A stretch of 64,000 bases of DNA, from the NCBI GenBank assembly GCA_016903695.1, contig JADQBB010000009.1, positions 1 through 64,000 on the forward strand. The letters run 5' to 3'. Below, one piece after another: positions 28,713-35,294 of this stretch; the first letter of the stretch is position 1, and each line of letters opens with the position of its first letter. This DNA is from Chlorogloea purpurea SAG 13.99 (GTDB lineage Bacteria; Cyanobacteriota; Cyanobacteriia; Cyanobacteriales; Microcystaceae). The notes beneath the pieces were generated by a model. The model worked only from the letters and a program-made list of their open reading frames with translations. It made no database searches and was not told the DNA's origin. The translations under genes were made by a program, and so were the position numbers.

Positions 28713-29630
28713 TCAATTTATTTGCTCTTGACAGGATGTAGAGCGGGTTAGTTGCAGCACGATAGCATCGATCGTGTTTACCAGTCTCTGGCCGGATTCG
28801 GTAGGGGCGTTAGCGATGATACTGAAGACCAATAAGCCGTACTGGGGATGATTCACGTACCCCGATAAAGCCCTCACGCCCCATAATGTGCCGGTTTTGG
28901 CCATGACTATTCCTTCCGCTTGGGTGTTACGCATCCGGTTTTTCAGAGTGCCACTAATCCCGGCGATGGGCAGGGAAGCATAAAATACGTCACGGGTGGG
29001 GGCATAATACATGGCCCTTAATAATTCTACCAAAGCTCTAGGGGTGGCGATATTACGGCGGGATAATCCTGAGCCATCGGCGAGGCGAAAACCGTTGGGG
29101 TTGATTCCCATACCACCTAAAACCGATTGAGCGGTTTTTCTACCGCCGATATATTTGAAAAGACTGTCGGCATAAGCGTTATTACTTCTCTGGTTGATAA
29201 TAGTCACCCAACTCCTCAAGGAAGAAGATTTGATCTGGGACTCCGGGCTTAATGTCTGTAAGGCTGTGGCCGTGGTGAATAGCTTGGTGTTGGAAGCGGG
29301 GATGAAATAGCGATCGCTGTTATGACTATAATAAACCGTGCGATGATCGATCGATTCCACGAGGATTCCCCATTGCTTGGGGGCGTTATTGACAATGCGA
29401 TCGATGCCCGCTTCTAACTGGGCGCTACAGCTATGGGGACTGTTAGCGGGGGGACTATCGGCGGGGTCCCCATTTTCCGGTGGTGGGACGTGAAGTTCAA
29501 TCGGCCCGGTCGGGGCGATAACGTTAGGATTGGTGGAGAGAACTTCGGAAGCTAAGGTGGGAGTTATCCAGGTCAATGACGAGACAGTCAGAACGACCAA
29601 GGTGTTTAGAGTGGAGGAGAGCTTGTTCAT
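28713..29630 (-). CDS. PBP4-type D-Ala-D-Ala carboxypeptidase lacking the internal domain
   Basis: Peptidase family S13 (DacB/PBP4), which trims or cross-cuts peptidoglycan stems in the periplasm. A signal peptide ends at about residue 28, then a Pro-rich stretch. All three active-site motifs are present: S113-NT-K116, S149-N150-N151 and K245-T-G247. In normal S13 enzymes the first two motifs are separated by well over 150 residues because of inserted domains; here they are 36 apart (TLSPESQIKSSSLRSWVTIINQRSNN), so the insert was deleted in frame. Total length is 305 against roughly 400-480 for the family. It could be a minimal active enzyme or a recently damaged one. The catalytic core is otherwise well kept. 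Confidence 0.85.
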   Translation of the reverse strand: MNKLSSTLNTLVVLTVSSLTWITPTLASEVLSTNPNVIAPTGPIELHVPPPENGDPADSPPANSPHSCSAQLEAGIDRIVNNAPKQWGILVESIDHRTVYYSHNSDRYFIPASNTKLFTTATALQTLSPESQIKSSSLRSWVTIINQRSNNAYADSLFKYIGGRKTAQSVLGGMGINPNGFRLADGSGLSRRNIATPRALVELLRAMYYAPTRDVFYASLPIAGISGTLKNRMRNTQAEGIVMAKTGTLWGVRALSGYVNHPQYGLLVFSIIANAPTESGQRLVNTIDAIVLQLTRSTSCQEQIN

Positions 29631-29682
29631 GATCTTATCTGCTGATTTCTGGTTTGCTCTTAAATCGTTTTATTGTATCAGC

Positions 29683-30537
29683 TTACGTTTCATCGGCAAG
29701 TCCACCCGGTTCGAGCCCCGCTTGACGCAATTGCTCTAAAAATCGTTCCGCTCTATCACGCTCTCGCTGGACTTGTAGTCGTGCTTCCTCGGCTTGTAAT
29801 CGTGCTTCTTCGGCTTGTAGTCGTGCTTCCTCGGCTTGTAGTCGTGCTTCCTCGGCTTGTAGTCGTGCCCTTTCAACACTTTGTCTCTGTTGTTCTACCG
29901 TTTCCTCGGGCCATAACAACATTTCTCCGGCCGAATCCCACCATCTCAGCCAATAGGGATTTTTATTTTCTCTCACGCCAGACCAAACCCCTAGAAAAAG
30001 ATCTAAGCCCCTGATGAAATATCTACCATTATCATCTGGAGACAGTGGATCGTATCTCCCCTCTTTTTCCAGATTGAGGTTATAAACTTCTAAGACTCCA
30101 TTACCGGGGTTGAAAATCACGTAATAGGGTACTTGTAAAACTTGTTCGTAGAAAAACCATTTACCGGGGGGGTAGGAGGGTTTGATAGAATATTCAGTCC
30201 CTTCTGTATCGGAAAGAAATTCCATGACTATTAAAGGTGTCTGTCCCTGTAAATTAGGGGTGTAGCTACGGATGATCTCCTGTCTATCCACAGTAATCTC
30301 GGCTACATAAGCCCAATCGGGTGCTTTGACAACCGTTTTGCCGTTGACAGTGGCACAGATACCGTAGTTAGTAGAAGTAAAAGATCTATCGCCCAGTTTT
30401 CCGGCTAACAGTAATGATTCGGTTAAGGCGGCCGCTAATGCGGGTTGATTAACGTTATCCACGGGGTCATCGGGTAGAATATAGTCTTCTGGGAGTTTAT
30501 CCCAGCTAATAGTTAAAGGTATTGTAGTTTTTAACAT
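29683..30537 (-). CDS. Uma2 family (DUF820) putative endonuclease with coiled-coil tail
   Basis: A 284-residue protein. The restriction-endonuclease-like core shows PDWAYVAEI (about 104), LIVMEFLSD with a following Glu/Lys (about 137) and KWFFYEQVLQVPYYVIFNP, fitting the PD-(D/E)XK fold common in cyanobacterial Uma2 families that expand to dozens of copies. From about residue 215 to 270 a heptad coiled coil of the form ARLQAEE is repeated, followed by FLEQLRQAGLEPGGL. The biological role of Uma2 proteins is unknown. The nearby LRAT-like gene lies 28 bp upstream, so they may share a transcript. Confidence 0.88.
   Translation of the reverse strand: MLKTTIPLTISWDKLPEDYILPDDPVDNVNQPALAAALTESLLLAGKLGDRSFTSTNYGICATVNGKTVVKAPDWAYVAEITVDRQEIIRSYTPNLQGQTPLIVMEFLSDTEGTEYSIKPSYPPGKWFFYEQVLQVPYYVIFNPGNGVLEVYNLNLEKEGRYDPLSPDDNGRYFIRGLDLFLGVWSGVRENKNPYWLRWWDSAGEMLLWPEETVEQQRQSVERARLQAEEARLQAEEARLQAEEARLQAEEARLQVQRERDRAERFLEQLRQAGLEPGGLADET
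29772..29869 (-). repeat. 21-bp in-frame tandem repeat encoding coiled-coil heptads
   Basis: Four full units and one partial unit of plus-strand sequence CTTGTAGTCGTGCTTCCTC with two-base ending GG, at 29772, 29793, 29814, 29835 and 29856. They differ at one or two positions and encode heptads of the form RLQAEEA on the minus strand. Copy number is likely to vary between strains by slippage. Confidence 0.9.
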
Positions 30538-30565
30538 GGTTTTATCTAAATATAATACAGTTATT

Positions 30566-31258
30566 TTAATTCAATCCATTAGCAGTCATTAAACTTTTCA
30601 GGACATTTTCCGTCATCACGGCCAGTTGATCCAATTGTTCTTTTAAACTGATAGCTTGCTTTTTCGCTTCGTGTTTTCGGTAGAGGGCCGAGCGAGCTAA
30701 ATCATCCCGATTTTTTTCCAAGGCTGATACCGCTACTTTGTTCCAAGTTTCCACATCTTTCAGCGCGGCTTTATACTTGGGTTGTATCTCATCCCAACTT
30801 TCTTTAATATGACCTAAAGCACCTTGAAGAAGTGTTTTAGCGTTATCGGGAGCCGTGCCGATGAGGGCTTCTTTAATAGGCTCGTATAATCCGGCGCTTT
30901 TTAGATGGGTGATGATCGGGATGAAGTCTTGTATTTGTTTACTATCGCTCACTCCCGTTTTACACCATGTGGCTAAATGCTCACAGTTATTAAATAGTAA
31001 ATTATATTTTTGTTCTCCCAATCTGCTTTCTGCTCTTTGAACTACTACATCGGGTATAAAACAGAATCCCACCGGGTATTTGCATATATATAGAGGTTTA
31101 CCCATCGAAAATGTTTCAAGAGAAGTTCTTTCGATCTTTTCGCTAGGTTTCCGGTAGTGGATAACTGTGCCATCGCCACAATCGATGCCGTGATGTTCGT
31201 ACACTCCCTGTAGGTTCATGAGTTCCCGATAAGCGTAAATTTGATCGCCTCTTGCCAT
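30566..31258 (-). CDS. LRAT/NC-domain protein with PspA/Vipp1-like helical tail
   Basis: A 230-residue protein. Residues 1-115 form a permuted NlpC/P60-type LRAT (lecithin:retinol acyltransferase) domain: MARGDQIYAYR, the catalytic His in YEHHGID (22-23), DGTVIHY, and the catalytic Cys in NNCEHLATWC (Cys92). These fold members are thiol acyltransferases or phospholipases acting on membrane lipids. Residues about 160-225 are helical and contain ALEKNRDDLARSALYRKHEAK, close in pattern to the coiled coil of PspA/Vipp1 membrane-remodelling proteins. The combination suggests a lipid-modifying enzyme tethered to a membrane-stress scaffold; this is inference. No signal peptide. Confidence 0.8.
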   Translation of the reverse strand: MARGDQIYAYRELMNLQGVYEHHGIDCGDGTVIHYRKPSEKIERTSLETFSMGKPLYICKYPVGFCFIPDVVVQRAESRLGEQKYNLLFNNCEHLATWCKTGVSDSKQIQDFIPIITHLKSAGLYEPIKEALIGTAPDNAKTLLQGALGHIKESWDEIQPKYKAALKDVETWNKVAVSALEKNRDDLARSALYRKHEAKKQAISLKEQLDQLAVMTENVLKSLMTANGLN

Positions 31259-31638
31259 TGTTTTACTGTTAAATATTTATTTCTTAATTTTACCGGAAGC
31301 TTTTACTATTTGGGTGCGAATATCTTTATCATTGATGTTTTATCATTGATGTTTTATAAGAGATGATATCGCTTTTGGTCGCTTTAGTTTCTAGTCAGTT
31401 TCGTCGTTCCGAAAGTCTCTCGCACCAGCGATTTAATGCGGGATACTCCATCCAAGTTAAGGGAAACCAGTTGGAAATCTAGCCCTTTCTCTAATAAAGC
31501 TATCCAGACGCGGCGGGAATTGAAGGAAACAGGTAAATGATAAAGTTGGCGCATAATAGTCCTTTTGGTGATAGCTAAAGTATAGGAGAAGGAGTTAATG
31601 TAAAAGATATTTACAAATCTTTATAAAACGAGAGAGCG
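31259..31638. other. Intergenic region with GST remnant and a direct repeat
   Basis: A 380-bp region between the LRAT-like gene (minus) and the aldo/keto reductase (plus). It holds the truncated glutathione S-transferase start listed separately, and a short direct repeat TATCATTGATGTTT twice in tandem at about 31328-31355. No other gene is visible. Confidence 0.6.
31384..31554 (-). pseudogene. Glutathione S-transferase N-terminal fragment
   Basis: A 56-codon minus-strand frame starting at ATG 31554: MRQLYHLPVSFNSRRVWIAL, then LEKGLDFQLVSLNLDG, which is the beta-alpha-beta start of a bacterial GST. After LNLDG the family sequence should continue with a glutathione-binding Val-Pro and the Ser-containing ESLAI motif, but here it switches to unrelated VSRIKSLVRETFGTTK and stops. 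The whole C-terminal domain is missing. It is a relic, not a functional gene. Confidence 0.75.
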
Positions 31639-32586
31639 ATGACTGTACAAACCAAGACACTAGGCAAAGATGGGGTATCAGTAACTGCGTTGGGGCTGGG
31701 CACATGGGCTTGGGGGGATAAGTTATTCTGGAATTACGGCGATCGATACGGACAGGAACAAGTAGAATCCGCCTTCACCGCAGGTGTAGAAGCGGGTATT
31801 ACTTTCTTCGACACGGCCGAGGTATACGGACTGGGAGAATCGGAAAACCTATTGGGGCGATTCATGAAAAAGACGGCCCAGCATATCGATATTGCCACTA
31901 AATACGGCCCGGCTCCCTGGCGTTTCGGGGGGGACGCGGTACACGATGCCGTGACTAACAGTTTAAAACGCCTGCAACTGAATCAAATTACCCTTTACCA
32001 AGTCCACTGGCCCTTTACCTTCCTGATGAGCCAAGAAACCCTCTTGAATGCTCTCGCGGAAGAAGTGAAGAGGGGTAGAATTACCGCCGTGGGAGTCAGT
32101 AACTACTCGGCGGAGGCGATGAAGCAAGCGGCGGATATTCTCGCCAAGAAAGGTGTGCCCCTGGCGGTCAATCAAGTGCAGTATTCATTACTGTATAGAA
32201 ATATAGAGAGAGAAGGCATTAAAAAAACTGCCGATGATTTAGGCGTGACCATATTAGCTTATAGCCCTCTCGCTCAAGGATTATTAACGGGTAAATATAA
32301 GCCCGATTATAAACCCGATGGAGCGAGAAAGTTAGACCCTCGATTCAGTGAGGGTGGCTTGAAAAAAATTGCGCCCCTCCTAGATTTGTTGACCCAATTA
32401 GGGCAGAAATATGGGAAGACACCCGCCCAAGTATCTCTGAATTGGCTGATTGCCAAACCGAATGTTATTCCTATACCTGGCGCTAAAACCGCACAACAGG
32501 CGAAAGATAATGCCGGGGCGCTGGGGTGGGAGTTAACGGGAGAGGAGGTTAAGCAATTAGACGAGATCAGTCTCCGAGTTTTATAA
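31639..32586 (+). CDS. Aldo/keto reductase
   Basis: A 315-residue NADPH-dependent oxidoreductase of the AKR superfamily with a TIM-barrel fold. It shows VTALGLGTWAWGD, catalytic Asp and Tyr in FFDTAEVYGLGESENLLG, the Lys in IATKYG, the His in YQVHWPF, GVSNYSAE, VNQVQYSLLYRN, AYSPLAQGLLTGKY and PIPGAKTAQQ. Full family length. Substrate is not predictable; cyanobacterial relatives reduce aldehydes and methylglyoxal. It is flanked on both sides by degraded gene pieces. Confidence 0.92.
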   Translation: MTVQTKTLGKDGVSVTALGLGTWAWGDKLFWNYGDRYGQEQVESAFTAGVEAGITFFDTAEVYGLGESENLLGRFMKKTAQHIDIATKYGPAPWRFGGDAVHDAVTNSLKRLQLNQITLYQVHWPFTFLMSQETLLNALAEEVKRGRITAVGVSNYSAEAMKQAADILAKKGVPLAVNQVQYSLLYRNIEREGIKKTADDLGVTILAYSPLAQGLLTGKYKPDYKPDGARKLDPRFSEGGLKKIAPLLDLLTQLGQKYGKTPAQVSLNWLIAKPNVIPIPGAKTAQQAKDNAGALGWELTGEEVKQLDEISLRVL

Positions 32587-32681
32587 ATTTGGTCTTAGAG
32601 AGGGTGCGGGGTAATTCTAGAAAAAAACGAGAAAAGAGCTTACTATAAAGTAAGCATTTGTTTTGATGACAATCGCGATCT

Positions 32682-33002
32682 ATGACTCCAGCATCCTCTC
32701 AAAGAAAGCCGCGCCGTCTTTCAACTTCAGCGGTTTATGTAAATAATAATGAAATATCCCACAACATCAGCGACACAGAGCTATCTAATTTTGATTGTCG
32801 TTCTTATCAACTTTTTGAACGACTACGAGATTCTCTAATCGATAGTCACCGAAATTGGTTTTTGATAATCGAACCAGAGAGCGAAGATTATTTTCTCGAT
32901 GAAGATGAACTCAGCGCTTATCATAGGGCTAGAGAAAAATACCCGTGGGGGAAATTCTTTTTCTTTCGAGTCAATGAAACTGGTGCGAGTGGCAGAATAT
33001 GA
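32682..33002 (+). CDS. Small acidic protein coupled to an aspartic-protease-like gene
   Basis: A 106-residue protein with no signal peptide and a basic start (SSQRKPRRLST), a middle rich in Asp/Glu (EPESEDYFLDEDELSAYH) and an aromatic C-terminus (KYPWGKFFFFRVNETG). It ends in ATGA overlapping the following decayed clan AA protease gene. I know this two-gene layout from Microcystis-like genomes but no function is established, and a toxin-antitoxin-type pairing is only a possibility. It looks intact, but its partner is not. Confidence 0.6.
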   Translation: MTPASSQRKPRRLSTSAVYVNNNEISHNISDTELSNFDCRSYQLFERLRDSLIDSHRNWFLIIEPESEDYFLDEDELSAYHRAREKYPWGKFFFFRVNETGASGRI

Positions 33003-33224
33003 TCGTGGGCTGGTTTGATGTAGAAGGTCAACTCCGGTTTGAAATAGAGTTAGTCGATAAATTTGGAAGGAAAGGTATTTTTAGATGGAGTTGAGTTCGA
33101 TATTCCGGTGGTTGCTAGTTCCTTTATGGAAGATTATCTCATCGGCCTTCCCTGGTTAGTAAACAAACGATTAGTTGTAGATATGAAGGCGGGGATACTA
33201 ACTTTAGCCGATGTAGAACAATGA
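32999..33224 (+). pseudogene. Clan AA (retropepsin-like) aspartic protease, internally deleted
   Basis: The ATG at 32999 overlaps the preceding stop. The first frame reads MIVGWFDVEGQLRFEIELVD to FGRK and then runs out at a TGA; a +1 frame from about 33075 resumes with [17 protein letters not shown], then [23 protein letters not shown] and ends at 33224. These are the two ends of a small cyanobacterial clan AA aspartic protease. The central part that should contain the catalytic D-T-G motif is missing, so a deletion plus frame change inactivated it. Confidence 0.75.
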
Positions 33225-33658
33225 AGGTAAAGGAAATCAGCGGTTTGAAGATGGGGAAAAAAGTCTTAGTGGTATCCAACCCGGAAATATTCAGTCATTA
33301 CGGCGAAACCGTCCTCACCTCTCTCGAATCAGCGGGTTTTGAACCTAGTACCCATTTAATACCCGCAGGAGAAGCTTATAAAACCCTTGATTCTATCTCA
33401 GGAATCTACGATACCGCCCTTGATTATCGCCTCGAACGATCGTCAACCATGCTCGCTCTAGGGGGCGGAGTCATCCGCGATATAACGGGTTTTGCGGCGG
33501 CTACCTGGTTGAGGGGCATCAACTTCGTACAGGTGCCCACCTCCCTACTGGCGATGATAGACGCTTCTATCGGCGGCAAAACGGGAGTCAATCACCCCGA
33601 TGGTAAAAACCTTATCGGCGCTTTTTATCAGCCCCGTTTAGTATTCCATCGAGTATAA
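33221..33658 (+). pseudogene. aroB: 3-dehydroquinate synthase fragment
   Basis: A 145-codon frame with the middle of Aro[99 protein letters not shown]. The enzyme is normally about 360 residues; the first 30-odd residues (NAD-binding strand start) and the entire C-terminal metal-binding half are missing. It ends at LVFHRV followed by a new gene. As AroB is essential for chorismate synthesis an intact copy should exist elsewhere. The reading frame is otherwise clean, so the breakage is recent. Confidence 0.88.
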
Positions 33659-33679
33659 AGTGATTAGTAAAGGTTAACC

Positions 33680-35293
33680 ATGACTGTTGAAAACAATCTT
33701 CGATCGCTCATACCTGAGATCAATATTATTCTCTCCAGAGTAGTTTCGTCTCTAGCAAATTCTGAAGATATTTCCGGCCCCGCTCTCGCGACTGTGCGGG
33801 ATGATTTGCAACAAGCGCAAATTTATCTGTTGCAGTGCCTCCCCGCACTACAACAGACGGGAATCGAGCCGGTCAATGAACAATTGCAAATGGAATTAGA
33901 AGATTTACGACAGCAAAAACGATCTTTACTGTCAGATATTCAGCAATTACAGCAACAACGGCAGCAAATGCTGTCAGAATTCGTCAATTTATTGAGTACA
34001 AGATTGAATGAAGTTTTAAGTCAACAATTGGGCGCTCTTTCCGTCAGCCAAGTGGATTCTACTTTTCGAGCTGTTTTCGATTCTCTGGAACAGGATTTAC
34101 AAAGTTATTATGAGTCTCTATCTCAGGGATTAGAGAGAATGCACCGCCTCGGACAACAGGGAGAAACGAAATTATTGGCATATGTTAATCAATTAAGTCA
34201 ATACTTGGAATCTCAGGAAAAGGTAAAAATTATTTGGTATCTGGGCATGGAGATAAACCCCGATGGATTACTCATGGTTTTCTCGAAACAAACGGGGGAC
34301 AATCTAGAGCTTTATCCCCTTTCTTGGACTTTAGAAGGTGGTGACGAATTGAGAATGCCTTTATCTTTGATACCTGGTTCTTTTTCCGATTGGTTAGGCA
34401 GTTTTAAACTGACCGCTACATCTTGGTTAAAAGAATCCTTGCTGGCAACAGAGACGGTTTTTATCAGCGGTGAGGGAGCGGATTTATCCCCTATGGAAAC
34501 GGGTTTGCTCGATGCGGGAATCGTCAGCGCACCCCAACAGATTCTGTCTATAGAACCTGGTGTAGCTACTTTAGTTTCTTATCTTCCCGTAGAAACTATC
34601 GCCCCGCCCCTAACGACTTTAGTAGTTTATGGCGGCAGGGAAACGATCGAATTAATTTTAGTAGACATTCCCCCCTACCCTCTCTCTCTGCCCCGTGAGT
34701 CTATATCTTTGTCTCGCCTCGCTTACGGTGATACTTTTTACGAGCAAGATATTCTCCGCCATTTAATCTATCCCGCGTGGCAAAGTTTCCTTACTTCATC
34801 CCTGCCGCCCCTGACAACTTCCCGCCCTGGGATTCCCGATAAATTCGCCCGTGAGAAAATTAAAGATGAACTTCTCAACCATGCCCTCGGTGAATCTTTG
34901 CTAGAAGCTGCGCAATTGGCTAAGTTAATCTTGGCTTGCGAATCACAATTTACTTGCCAATTAATGAATCATGATTGGACTATCGATCGTGAAGATCTTA
35001 ATACTCGTATCCTCGAGCCTTTAAGTAATAAATTACAAGAGGAAATACAGGGTCTTTTAGAAAAGCGGGGACAGAATTTCAAGGATATTCAACAAGTTCT
35101 AAGCTACGGTAAGTTACTACCTTTTGTTTATCCCTATTTCACCGGTAAGTTAGGGAGGATACTCGCTCCTGATGCGATCGTTCATCCTTTAGATGAAACC
35201 GATGGACGTATCGGTATGGGTTTAGCTCGTTTACCTTTATTCACCCATCTTTATAGGAACAATAAGAATGTTATGGAGACGACAACACTGTAA
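33680..35293 (+). CDS. Coiled-coil protein with divergent Hsp70/actin-like ATPase motifs
   Basis: A 537-residue protein of no family I can name with certainty. Residues 65-175 are a long Gln-rich coiled coil (LEDLRQQKRSLLSDIQQLQQQRQQM). From about 180 on, the order of elements is like Hsp70-type ASKHA ATPases: a phosphate-1-like LGMEINPDGLLMVF, a phosphate-2-like TLVVYGGRETIELILVDI, YGDTFYEQDILRHLI, then LLEAAQLAKLILACE and an EDLNTRILEPLSNKLQEEI helix corresponding to the Hsp70 segment that follows AERAK. The canonical Gly-rich P-loops are weak, so ATP binding is unsure. It converges with the CHAT/CHASE2 gene, with 1 bp between stops. Confidence 0.7.
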   Translation: MTVENNLRSLIPEINIILSRVVSSLANSEDISGPALATVRDDLQQAQIYLLQCLPALQQTGIEPVNEQLQMELEDLRQQKRSLLSDIQQLQQQRQQMLSEFVNLLSTRLNEVLSQQLGALSVSQVDSTFRAVFDSLEQDLQSYYESLSQGLERMHRLGQQGETKLLAYVNQLSQYLESQEKVKIIWYLGMEINPDGLLMVFSKQTGDNLELYPLSWTLEGGDELRMPLSLIPGSFSDWLGSFKLTATSWLKESLLATETVFISGEGADLSPMETGLLDAGIVSAPQQILSIEPGVATLVSYLPVETIAPPLTTLVVYGGRETIELILVDIPPYPLSLPRESISLSRLAYGDTFYEQDILRHLIYPAWQSFLTSSLPPLTTSRPGIPDKFAREKIKDELLNHALGESLLEAAQLAKLILACESQFTCQLMNHDWTIDREDLNTRILEPLSNKLQEEIQGLLEKRGQNFKDIQQVLSYGKLLPFVYPYFTGKLGRILAPDAIVHPLDETDGRIGMGLARLPLFTHLYRNNKNVMETTTL

Positions 35294-35294
35294 C

